Assembly: GCA_937868725.1 (NCBI GenBank)
Contig: CALMMQ010000116.1
Span: 1-51,078, forward strand
Origin: an uncultured Pleomorphomonas sp.
GTDB lineage: Bacteria; Pseudomonadota; Alphaproteobacteria; Rhizobiales; Pleomorphomonadaceae
Length of the DNA stretch: 51,078 nucleotides
Reading direction: 5' to 3'
Shown: in pieces, positions 8,948 through 16,166 of the stretch
Numbering within the stretch: position 1 is the first letter of the stretch
Layout of the letters: every line of letters begins with the position of its first letter
Notes under the pieces: generated by a model
The model's input: only the letters and a program-made list of their open reading frames with translations
Database searches by the model: none
What the model was told of the DNA's origin: nothing
Made by a program: the position numbers and the translations under genes

Positions 8948-10327
8948 TCAGCACTCGACGATGTTGACGGCAAGGCCGCCGGTGGCGGTTTCCTTGTACT
9001 TGTTCATCATGTCGGCGCCGGTCTCGCGCATGGTGCGGATGACCTGATCGAGGCTGACGAAGTGCTTGCCGTCGCCGCGCAGCGCCATGCGGGCGGCGTT
9101 GATGGCCTGAACCGAGGCGATGGCATTGCGCTCGATGCAGGGGATCTGCACCAGACCGCCGACGGGATCGCAAGTCAGGCCGAGGTGGTGTTCCATGGCG
9201 ATCTCGGCGGCGTTCTCCACCTGCTCGGGCGTGCCGCCCATGACGGCGCAAAGGCCGGCGGCGGCCATGGAGCAGGCAACGCCAACCTCCCCCTGGCAGC
9301 CGACCTCGGCACCGCTGATCGAGGCGTTTTCCTTGTAGATGAGACCGATGGCGCCGGCCGTCAGCAGGAAGTCGCCGACACCGGCCGGCGTGCCGCGCAG
9401 GAAGCGGGTGTAGTAGTGCAGCACGGCCGGCACGATGCCGGCGGCGCCGTTGGTGGGGGCGGTGACGACGCGGCCGCCGGCGGCGTTCTCCTCGTTGACG
9501 GCCAGCGCGTAGAGATTGACCCAGTCGATGATCTGCATGGGATCGCTGAGCGCGGCTTCCGGATTGGCAGTCAGCGCCGCGTAGAGCGAGCGGGCGCGTC
9601 GGCGCACCTGGAAGCGGCCGGGCAGCACGCCCTCGCCCTGCAGGCCGCGCCGGACGCAATCCTGCATGGCCTGCCAGATGCGGGCGATGCCGGCGTCGAT
9701 CTCGGCGTCGTCGCGCCAGACACGCTCGTTGGCCCGCACCAGAGCGGCGATGCTGAGGTTGTTGCGACTGGCGAGGGCGATCAGTTCGGCGGCCGAAGCG
9801 TAGACGAACGGCGCGGCGTCGGCCGCCTGCTCGCCCTCGGCCGCCAGCTCGGCGCCGCCCTCCTCGGCGACGTAGCCGCCGCCGACCGAATAGTAGACGC
9901 GTTCGAGCAGCGTTTCGCCGGCGCCGTTGTCGACCGACAGCCACAGGGCGTTGACGTGGCGCGGCAACACTTCCTCGCCGAGAAACTGCAGGTCCTGCGC
10001 TTCCTCGAAGGCAACGGACTGGCGCCCCAGGAGCGTGAGGCGGCCGCTGGCCCGTACGCCGGCCAGGAGGCCGGCAATGGCGTCGACGTCGACGGTGTCG
10101 GGCTTGAGCCCGTTGAGGCCGAGAATCACCGCCGTGTCGGTGCCGTGGCCGCGACCAGTGGCCCCGAGCGAACCGTAGAGACGGCAGCAAAGGTGCGCCG
10201 CCTCACCGAGACGGCCGCTTTCCTCCAGCGCCAGCGCAAACATGCGGGCGGCGCGCATCGGCCCCACAGTGTGGGAACTGCTCGGTCCGATGCCAATCTT
10301 GAACAGACTGAAGATGGAATGCGGCAC
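8948..10327 (-). CDS. L-serine ammonia-lyase (iron-sulfur L-serine dehydratase), single chain
   Basis: 459 residues converting L-serine to pyruvate and ammonia with a [4Fe-4S] cluster. The N-terminal beta domain begins with [24 protein letters not shown]. The C-terminal alpha domain carries the cluster cysteines in the [14 protein letters not shown] region and in [18 protein letters not shown] (two Cys ten residues apart). The chain ends exactly in Cys (NIVEC), matching the tail-in-mouth C-terminal cysteine described for this enzyme type. It is full length and fused, as in E. coli SdaA. A 57-residue helix-turn-helix gene ends 44 bp upstream on the same strand. Confidence 0.95.
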   Translation of the reverse strand: MPHSIFSLFKIGIGPSSSHTVGPMRAARMFALALEESGRLGEAAHLCCRLYGSLGATGRGHGTDTAVILGLNGLKPDTVDVDAIAGLLAGVRASGRLTLLGRQSVAFEEAQDLQFLGEEVLPRHVNALWLSVDNGAGETLLERVYYSVGGGYVAEEGGAELAAEGEQAADAAPFVYASAAELIALASRNNLSIAALVRANERVWRDDAEIDAGIARIWQAMQDCVRRGLQGEGVLPGRFQVRRRARSLYAALTANPEAALSDPMQIIDWVNLYALAVNEENAAGGRVVTAPTNGAAGIVPAVLHYYTRFLRGTPAGVGDFLLTAGAIGLIYKENASISGAEVGCQGEVGVACSMAAAGLCAVMGGTPEQVENAAEIAMEHHLGLTCDPVGGLVQIPCIERNAIASVQAINAARMALRGDGKHFVSLDQVIRTMRETGADMMNKYKETATGGLAVNIVEC

Positions 10328-10371
10328 GGGTGGTTCCTTTCACATGGAGCCGGTCTGGCGAGAGTGCGCGC

Positions 10372-10545
10372 TCAGCCGAGGGCCTTCTTCACGGCTTCGG
10401 TGGTTTCCGGCGCATAGAGCTTGCAGACGCCGCGCTTGGCGACCGGCTCGATGGCCAGCGTTTCGATCGCCTTCTTGACCTTGGCGTCGGACACCCCGAG
10501 TGTCTTGGCGATGACGCCGACGGTCACGGTCGCTTGCTCGTTCAT
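10372..10545 (-). CDS. Small helix-turn-helix protein upstream of serine dehydratase
   Basis: 57 residues beginning MNEQATVTVGVIAKTLGVSD. The segment VIAKTLGVSDAKVKKAIETL (about 11-30) reads as a helix-turn-helix, followed by a possible wing or strand (VAKRGVCKLYAPET) and a C-terminal helix. I do not recognise a named family. ATG 10545 is preceded by an excellent ribosome site, AGGAGGT, five bases away, which strongly supports translation; an upstream in-frame extension to 10581 lacks one. It lies 44 bp upstream of the serine dehydratase gene in the same direction, so they may be cotranscribed. It could regulate that gene or act with a partner; both are inference. Confidence 0.7.
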   Translation of the reverse strand: MNEQATVTVGVIAKTLGVSDAKVKKAIETLAIEPVAKRGVCKLYAPETTEAVKKALG

Positions 10546-10711
10546 GACAGACCTCCTCGTTGAACCGGTTGATCCCCCCAATGGCTATGCTGCCGGACGG
10601 CGTCCGTCAACGGTGGTGAAACCGCGTTCCAATGCCCCGGCATTTCCTCGGCAAGCCGTTCGCCACATCCGTAAAAAAACGCAAATTCAGACCACTACAG
10701 CGGCGCCGTCC

Positions 10712-10738
10712 TTGCCTAGTGTTGCCGGCATCAGGCAA
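10712..10738. repeat. Short inverted repeat upstream of the hydrolase gene
   Basis: TTGCCT (10712-10717) and AGGCAA (10733-10738) face each other across 15 bp in the 240-bp gap between the leftward small gene and the rightward hydrolase. The gap also contains a short A-rich run at 10671-10686. This may be a regulator site or chance; nothing else is evident in the interval. Confidence 0.3.
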
Positions 10739-10785
10739 TGCGGCGCGCCGGACGGGCTATCCGGCCGCCAGGACGGAGAGACAGG

Positions 10786-11448
10786 ATGACGACGCTCGTT
10801 CTTCCCGGCTGGCATGGTTCCGGCCCCGAGCACTGGCAGGCTCACTGGCTCGACCTCATCGACCGGACGGTGCTGGTGCGGCAGCGCGATTGGAACCATC
10901 CCGATCTCGAAGACTGGCTGTCGGTGGCCATCGCCGCCGTCGAGCGGCATCCGCGCGCCATTCTCGTTGGCCACAGCCTCGGAGCGGTGCTGATCGCCCA
11001 TCTGGCCGAGCGCCGACCCGACCTGCCGATCGCCGGAGCGCTGCTGGTGGCGCCGGCCGACGTCGACGCCAAGGCGGCCGACGTCGCCGAGGTCGCTTCC
11101 TTCGCCCCCATCCCGACCAGTCGCCTCGGCTTCCCCGCCGTTGTGGTCGGCAGTCGCAACGACCCGTGGATGACGGCAGCGCGCGGCCGCACCCTCGCCC
11201 GGCTGTGGGGGGCCGACTACGTCGATCTCGGCCACGCCGGCCACATCAACGCCGCCTCCGATCTCGGCGCCTGGCCGGCAGGCCAGCGCCTGCTCGCCGA
11301 ACTGACGGCGACCGTGCGGCGACAATCGCTTTTCGCCGGCACCGGCTTCTGCGGCACGGCCGGAGAATTCAATTTCAAAAATGCCGGCTTCAGAGAACCG
11401 AATTTGCGCACCGTCGGCTATCAAAACAATAGCCGCTCTGTCGCCTGA
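10786..11448 (+). CDS. RBBP9/YdeN-family alpha/beta hydrolase
   Basis: 220 residues. The nucleophile elbow is GHSLG with S64, the acid is in the SRNDPW segment (about 138-143), and the catalytic histidine is in LGHAGHIN (about 160-167). The N-terminus LVLPGWHGSGPEHWQAHW is characteristic of this family of small cytosolic serine hydrolases, whose substrates are mostly unknown. The family fold normally ends near WPAGQRLLAEL; here about 40 more residues follow (from position 11311), more asparagine- and phenylalanine-rich and of lower GC, and not obviously part of the domain. The start is ATG 10786 after GGAGAGACAGG. It is followed by the metY-type gene 82 bp downstream. Confidence 0.85.
   Translation: MTTLVLPGWHGSGPEHWQAHWLDLIDRTVLVRQRDWNHPDLEDWLSVAIAAVERHPRAILVGHSLGAVLIAHLAERRPDLPIAGALLVAPADVDAKAADVAEVASFAPIPTSRLGFPAVVVGSRNDPWMTAARGRTLARLWGADYVDLGHAGHINAASDLGAWPAGQRLLAELTATVRRQSLFAGTGFCGTAGEFNFKNAGFREPNLRTVGYQNNSRSVA
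11415..11435. repeat. 7-bp inverted repeat at the end of the hydrolase gene
   Basis: CGGCTAT (11415-11421) and ATAGCCG (11429-11435) form a perfect stem with a 7-nt A-rich loop. It lies inside the last codons of the hydrolase frame, about 100 nt before the PLP-enzyme start. A second possible stem, CTGGCG (11449-11454) with CGCCAG (11482-11487), follows. They may form a structured leader for the methionine gene; I do not recognise a known riboswitch class. Confidence 0.45.
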
Positions 11449-11530
11449 CTGGCGCTGGTGGTGAAATCATTGCAACTGATCCGCCAGGAGCCGGTGCGGT
11501 CCGGCGGGTGGAACGCGAGGAGACAAGAGC

Positions 11531-12847
11531 ATGGTAAAGTCGCTGCATCCTGAAACCCTGGCCCTGCATGGCGGTTCGTTCCGCGCCGATCCGACGACCG
11601 GGTCGGTGGCCGTGCCCATCCATCAGACGACGTCCTTCCAGTTCCAGGACGCTGGCCACGCCGCCCGGCTGTTCGGCCTGCAGGAGCTCGGCTTCATCTA
11701 CACCCGCATCGGCAACCCGACCACCGACGTCCTCGAAACGCGCATCGCCGAACTTGAAGGCGGCGCGGCCGCCGTCGCTGTCGCCTCGGGCCAGGCCGCC
11801 TCGACGTTCGCCATCCTCAACGTCGCCTCGGCCGGCGACAACGTCGTCTCGTCCACCGACCTCTACGGCGGCACCTGGGCGCTGTTCGCCGACACGCTGA
11901 GCCAGTTCGGCATCGAGGTCCGCTTCGTCGATCCGTCCGATCCGGAGAACTTCCGCCGCGCCACCGACGACCGCACCCGCGCCTACTACGCCGAACTGCT
12001 GCCCAACCCCAAGCTCAACGTCTTCCCGATCAAGGAAGTGGCCGACATCGGTCGCCCCCTTGGCATTCCGCTGATCATCGACAACACCGCCGCGCCGGTG
12101 CTGTCCAAGCCGTTCAAGCACGGCGCCGCCGTCGTCGTCTATTCGGCCACCAAGTATATCGGCGGCCACGGCACCACCATCGGCGGCCTGATCATCGACG
12201 GCGGCAATTTCGACTGGGAGGCCTTCCCCGAGCGCCAGCCGCTGTTCAACACCCCTGACCCGGCCTATCACGGCGCCGTCTGGTCGCAGGCGGTCAAACC
12301 GCTCGGCCCCATCGCCTTTGCCATCCGCGCCCGCGTCAAGCTGCTGCGCGACGTCGGCGCCGCCCTGGCACCGGCCAGCGCCTTCCAGCTCATTCAGGGG
12401 CTCGAGACGCTGCCGCTGCGCCTGCGCCAGCACGTGGCCAACGCCGCCAAGGTCGCCGACTATCTCAACAAGCACCCGCAGGTGGCGCGCGTCATCTATC
12501 CTGGGCTGCAGACGGGCGAACAGAAGCGCCGCGCCGACACCTATCTCGAGGGCGGCTACGGTGCGCTGGTCGGCTTCGAGATCAAGGGCGGCGTCGAGGC
12601 CGGCGCCCGGTTCATCGACGCGCTGAAGCTGTTCTACCACGTGGCCAACATCGGCGACGCCCGGTCGCTGGCCATCCATCCGGCGTCGACGACGCATTCG
12701 CAGCTCACCGCCGAAGATCAGCTGAAGACCGGCGTGACGCCCGGCTACGTGCGCCTGTCCATCGGCATCGAGCATGCCGACGACATCATCGCCGACCTCG
12801 ATCAGGCACTGGCCGTGGCTGGCGCAACCGCCGCGGCGGCCGAATAA
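11531..12847 (+). CDS. metY: O-acetylhomoserine (thiol)-lyase family PLP enzyme
   Basis: 438 residues of the Cys/Met-metabolism fold-type I PLP family, whose MetY members make homocysteine from O-acetylhomoserine and sulfide. The N-terminal PETLALHGG is characteristic of MetY. The active-site tyrosine lies in FIYTRIGNPTTDVLE, the pyridine-binding Asp is D184 (IIDNT), and the PLP lysine is K208 in YSATKYIGGHGT. The usual MetY insertion after the lysine (GGLIIDGGNFDW) and the length support MetY rather than cystathionine synthase. ATG 11531 is preceded by GAGGAGA. It converges with another family member at 12930, with a shared terminator between. Confidence 0.92.
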   Translation: MVKSLHPETLALHGGSFRADPTTGSVAVPIHQTTSFQFQDAGHAARLFGLQELGFIYTRIGNPTTDVLETRIAELEGGAAAVAVASGQAASTFAILNVASAGDNVVSSTDLYGGTWALFADTLSQFGIEVRFVDPSDPENFRRATDDRTRAYYAELLPNPKLNVFPIKEVADIGRPLGIPLIIDNTAAPVLSKPFKHGAAVVVYSATKYIGGHGTTIGGLIIDGGNFDWEAFPERQPLFNTPDPAYHGAVWSQAVKPLGPIAFAIRARVKLLRDVGAALAPASAFQLIQGLETLPLRLRQHVANAAKVADYLNKHPQVARVIYPGLQTGEQKRRADTYLEGGYGALVGFEIKGGVEAGARFIDALKLFYHVANIGDARSLAIHPASTTHSQLTAEDQLKTGVTPGYVRLSIGIEHADDIIADLDQALAVAGATAAAAE

Positions 12848-12877
12848 GGCGCCTCAAGCTCCCCACCCGAGAAAACG

Positions 12878-12908
12878 AAGCCCCGGCCATCTCTGGTCGG
12901 GGCTTTTT
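12878..12908 (+). terminator. Rho-independent terminator after the metY-type gene
   Basis: AAGCCCCGGCC (12878-12888) pairs with GGTCGGGGCTT (12895-12905) in an 11-bp stem with one G-T wobble and a 6-nt loop, followed by TTT to 12908. It is the clearest intrinsic terminator in the window. The complementary A-run at 12871-12879 gives a partial signal for the opposite strand too, which suits the converging gene at 12930. Confidence 0.9.
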
Positions 12909-12929
12909 GCTGATGCCGGCCGCCGGCCG

Positions 12930-14117
12930 TCAGGGAGCCAGCGCCTGATCCAGGTCGGCGATGATGTCGGCCGCGTCCTCGAGCCCCACCGACAGACGGA
13001 ACACGCCCTCGCCGGCCCAGGCGCGATAGCTGTCGGCGTCGGCACCCGTGAGATGGAACGAGGTGCGCAAAAGGTCCTCGGTCGGAATGTGGAAGATGAG
13101 GCTGCGCGTCTTGCCGAGCGAGACGGCGTAGGCCACCAGCTTGAGCTTCTGGGCCAGCCGCCGGGCCACCGCCGTCCCATCATCGACGACGAACGACAGC
13201 ATGCCCGAGAAATTGTTCATCTGCCGCCGGGCGAGCGCGTGCTGCGGATGGCTCGCGAGGCCCGGGTAAAGGACGCGGCGGACGCCCGGGCGCCCTTCAA
13301 GGAAGGTGGCGACGGCAAGGGCGTTCTGCTCGTGGCCGGCCATGCGCCAGGGCAGCGTTTCGAGGCCGCGCAGGATCAGCCAGGCGGCGAACGGGTTGAT
13401 GGCGGCGCCGAGGTGGATGAGCGAATCGCGCCGCAAAGCGGCGATGGCGTCGGCGCCACCGATCACCGCGCCGCCAAGGGCGTCGCCGTGACCGCAGGCG
13501 TATTTGGTCAGCGAATGCACGACATAGTCGGCGCCGAGCCGCAGCGGCTGCGTGGCGATCGGCGTCGCCATGGTGGCGTCGACCGACAGTTCGGCGCCGG
13601 CGGCGTGGACCGACGCGGCGATGGCGGCGATATCGGCGAGGCGCAGGATGGGATTGGCCGGCGTCTCGATGTGGACGAGGCGCGTCTGCGGCCGCAGCGC
13701 GGCGGCGACGGCTGCAGGGTCGCCGGCGTCGACGGTGGTGACGGCAATGCCGAGGCGCGGCAGGTTGACGTGGGCGAACTCAGCGACGCCGGCGTAGCAG
13801 ACGTTGGAAAGCACGAGATGATCGCCGGCCTTGAGGCGATTGAGGAACAGGCCGGTGACGGCGGCCATGCCGCTGGCGAAGGCCAATGCCGCTTCGCCGC
13901 CTTCGAGCCGGGCGAGCCGCGTCTCGAGCGCCGCCGCCGTCGGGTTGCTCCAGCGGCTGTAGAAGTGCGGCGCCTCATCGCCGAGATCGTCGGCGGAAAA
14001 GCCGATGGCGTCGGGATCGGCATAGAAGCTCGTCGCCGGCACCAGCGGACTGAGGACCGGTTCGCCGGGGCGAGGGGCGGCAAGCCCGGCGTGGATGGCG
14101 GTGGTGGCGACTTTCAT
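12930..14117 (-). CDS. Cystathionine gamma-synthase/lyase-type PLP enzyme
   Basis: 395 residues of the Cys/Met-metabolism PLP family. The PLP lysine is K205 in HSLTKYACGHGDALGG, the cofactor Asp is D180 (LSVDATMATP), and the substrate-pocket tyrosine lies in HFYSRWSNPTAAALE. ETPANPILRL (151-160) is the usual loop. It acts in transsulfuration-type chemistry (beta- or gamma-elimination or replacement), but the exact reaction cannot be assigned from sequence alone. The start is ATG 14117 with GGGAAC upstream; a longer frame to 14189 has no similarity. The 178-bp upstream gap holds no gene. It converges on the other PLP gene. Confidence 0.88.
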   Translation of the reverse strand: MKVATTAIHAGLAAPRPGEPVLSPLVPATSFYADPDAIGFSADDLGDEAPHFYSRWSNPTAAALETRLARLEGGEAALAFASGMAAVTGLFLNRLKAGDHLVLSNVCYAGVAEFAHVNLPRLGIAVTTVDAGDPAAVAAALRPQTRLVHIETPANPILRLADIAAIAASVHAAGAELSVDATMATPIATQPLRLGADYVVHSLTKYACGHGDALGGAVIGGADAIAALRRDSLIHLGAAINPFAAWLILRGLETLPWRMAGHEQNALAVATFLEGRPGVRRVLYPGLASHPQHALARRQMNNFSGMLSFVVDDGTAVARRLAQKLKLVAYAVSLGKTRSLIFHIPTEDLLRTSFHLTGADADSYRAWAGEGVFRLSVGLEDAADIIADLDQALAP

Positions 14118-14295
14118 GGCAAGTTCCCAGAGACGATGGAGGGCCGGCGAGCGGCCGGGTCGGCGCCAGCAAATCACGCGAGACCTCAAGGCGACAACTC
14201 ACCGGATTGCGAAAGTCGCGCCATCACGGCAAATTCAGTGCGTGAGACGACCGCAACGGGGATGAATTTTCCGGTCCACAAGCCGAACCGGCCAG

Positions 14296-14715
14296 TCAGA
14301 GCGCTTTCTTCAGGAACAGCCGACGGCGGCCGATGGGAAAATCGTCGAGGGCGCCAAACACCTCATAGCCCTGACGCCGGTAAACCTTCTCGGCCAGCGG
14401 GCTGAAGGTGTCGATCAGGGCGCCGTGGCAGCCGCGGCCCCGGGCTTCGGTCTCGGCCGCCCGCAGCAGCCGGCCGGCCAGCCCCTCGCCCCGGCGGGCG
14501 GCGGCGACCCATAGCCATTGCACGTAGAGCCAGCCCCAGGCGGTGTAGCCGTTGAGACCGGCGATGAGGCTGCCATCGTCGGCCCGACCGAAGACGACGA
14601 GCGGCCGGCGCTCGGAAGGACCGACGTCGGCGTCGTTGAAGGCGGCGAGTTCGCGGCCGACGAGGCGGAGATCATCCGGGTCGGGCGCGTCGGTGACGGC
14701 GAGTTCGGCGTCCAT
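14296..14715 (-). CDS. GNAT-family N-acetyltransferase
   Basis: 139 residues forming a single GNAT domain. The acetyl-CoA binding motif A is VAAARRGEGLAGRLLRAAETEARGRG (about 70-95), preceded by the strand GWLYVQWLWV. The C-terminal VYRRQGYEVFGALDDFPIGRRRLFLKKAL is the usual end of this subfamily. The acceptor is unknown. It lies 18 bp downstream of the LacI-family gene at 14734-15753 on the same strand and may be cotranscribed with it. Confidence 0.88.
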   Translation of the reverse strand: MDAELAVTDAPDPDDLRLVGRELAAFNDADVGPSERRPLVVFGRADDGSLIAGLNGYTAWGWLYVQWLWVAAARRGEGLAGRLLRAAETEARGRGCHGALIDTFSPLAEKVYRRQGYEVFGALDDFPIGRRRLFLKKAL

Positions 14716-14733
14716 GGGCTGAACCTTTCGGGA

Positions 14734-15753
14734 TCAGGCGCCGCGCGGCGGCCGGGTGCTGTCGCGGAAGATCAGGTCGACCGGCCAGACCTCCTGGCAG
14801 TCGGCGACCGGCTTGCCGGCGATGACGTCCATCGCCAATTCGGCCACCCGGCTGCCGGCGCGGCGAATGGAGGAATAGGTCGTGGTCAGCGCCGGATGGT
14901 GGGCTTCCGGCCGCACCGAGTTGAGGCCGTCGTCGTGGGCGATGACCGAGATGTCGGCGCCGATGGCCAGCCCCCGGTCGCGGATGGCGCGGCAGCAGCC
15001 CATGGCGAGGAAAATCGACGAGCACAGGATGGCCGTCGGCGCCGCGTCGCCGTCGAGCATGCCACGCGTCAGGCGGTAGCCGGCCTCATCGGTCATGACG
15101 TCGGAGCCTTCGAGGCTCGGCGGCGCCGCCAGACCGCGCGCGGCGAGCGCCTGACGCCAGCCGGCGGCGCGGTGGACGGCAAAGGTCTGGCGCAGATCGC
15201 CGTTGACGAGACCGACGCGGCGATGGCCGAGGTCGAGCAGCAGATCGGTGGCGCGGCGAAACGCCCCCTCGTTGTCGATGTCGAGAAAGGCGCCGGCCGG
15301 CGGCGCGCCGGTGCGACCATGAACGACGTGCGGCAGACCGAGCTTGTCCAGCATGGCCAGGCGCCGGTCCTCGACCAGCGGGCTCGACAGCACGATGGCG
15401 TCGACCGACTTCTTGCGGGCGAGGCGGCGGTAGCAGGCCTCCTCGTCGTCAATGGCGGCGCCAACCAGAATGTCGACCTCGGCGCGGGCGGCGCGATCGG
15501 TCAGGCCGGACAGGAAATCGGTGAACAGCGGATCGAGCAGCGGCTCGCCGCCGGAGGGGAAGACGATGCCGATGGCCCCGGACTGGCCGGTGGCGAGACG
15601 GTGGGCGTTGGCGTTGGGGGCGTAGCCGAAGCGCTTGGCGGCGTCGCGGACGCGCTGACGCGTCTCCTCGCTGACATCCTGATAGCCGTTCAACGCCCGG
15701 CTGACCGTGCTCTGGGAAAGCTCCAGATGTCGCGACAGTTCCTTGAGATTCAT
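14734..15753 (-). CDS. LacI-family regulator of the alpha-glucoside phosphorylase locus
   Basis: 339 residues. The helix-turn-helix is LKELSRHLELSQSTVSRALNG (residues 3-23), with the hinge around AHRLATGQSGAIGIVFP. The effector-binding domain contains the CSSIFLAMGCCRAIRDRGL and DISVIAHDDGLNSV segments. It is divergent from the phosphorylase fusion at 16167. Two operator-like palindromes lie in the shared 413-bp interval (15829-15842 and 16108-16125), the second directly at the phosphorylase promoter, so simple repression relieved by an alpha-glucoside or its phosphate is the likely scheme. Confidence 0.92.
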   Translation of the reverse strand: MNLKELSRHLELSQSTVSRALNGYQDVSEETRQRVRDAAKRFGYAPNANAHRLATGQSGAIGIVFPSGGEPLLDPLFTDFLSGLTDRAARAEVDILVGAAIDDEEACYRRLARKKSVDAIVLSSPLVEDRRLAMLDKLGLPHVVHGRTGAPPAGAFLDIDNEGAFRRATDLLLDLGHRRVGLVNGDLRQTFAVHRAAGWRQALAARGLAAPPSLEGSDVMTDEAGYRLTRGMLDGDAAPTAILCSSIFLAMGCCRAIRDRGLAIGADISVIAHDDGLNSVRPEAHHPALTTTYSSIRRAGSRVAELAMDVIAGKPVADCQEVWPVDLIFRDSTRPPRGA

Positions 15754-15828
15754 TGCCAGGCAACCGGACCGACCATGCCGCCTCTATAGCGGCTGCGCCG
15801 GCCATTGTACAGCTTGGCCGACAAAAAG

Positions 15829-15842
15829 CAAAAGCGCTTCTG
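15829..15842. promoter_or_regulatory. LacI-type operator, regulator-proximal copy
   Basis: CAAAAGCGCTTCTG differs by one base from the core CAAAAGCGCTTTTG of the palindrome at 16110-16123. It lies 76 bp upstream of the LacI start (15753), where it could mediate autoregulation or loop to the second site. The interval 15843-16079 shows no gene that I can support. Confidence 0.65.
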
Positions 15843-16079
15843 AAACGCCGCCTGCGACAGGATCCGCGGAATGGTTGGCGGCAGAACGGCGCGGCGCCGG
15901 CCCAAACGCGACCTCGCCGATCCGGCCGGGCCCAACCGAGGCGGACAGGCATCCGGACGGCGCCGTTTTGCGCCGTTGCGGCGGTCGTCGGACCGTTGGC
16001 CACGGCCACGACGGCACGCGCAGTGCCCCGGGTTCACCGGCGCCGGCATCGACTATCGTCGCAGTGTCATGACGAGGCA

Positions 16080-16125
16080 TTGACTCGCAATGGCCGCTTC
16101 AGCTATTACCAAAAGCGCTTTTGGT
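16080..16125 (+). promoter_or_regulatory. Promoter and operator of the GH65 fusion gene
   Basis: The -35 TTGACT (16080-16085) and -10 TATTAC (16104-16109) are separated by 18 bp. They abut and overlap a perfect 18-bp palindrome ACCAAAAGCGCTTTTGGT at 16108-16125. A repressor bound there would cover the transcription start. The site lies 42 bp before ATG 16167. Confidence 0.75.
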
Positions 16126-16166
16126 GAGCTGGTGAGGCCCAAAGTCAGTATATGGAAGGAGTGCCC

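Noticed and set aside
11449-11530. SAM-type riboswitch before the metY-type gene
   Set aside because: Alphaproteobacterial methionine genes often carry SAM-II elements, but I do not find the expected core (a GCTTGCAGCC-like pseudoknot with a GCTAAA end). The hairpins seen are generic. A covariance search for the SAM families would settle it.
14118-14295. GTGATTTG on the minus strand upstream of the second PLP gene as part of a SAM-II element
   Set aside because: The seven- to eight-base match is too short, and the rest of the core is not present.
12774-14405. Long open frame of over 500 codons on the plus strand
   Set aside because: It runs opposite the PLP-enzyme gene at 12930-14117, which has clear motifs. 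High GC produces such antisense open frames; this one has low-complexity, glycine- and arginine-rich composition and no recognisable domain.
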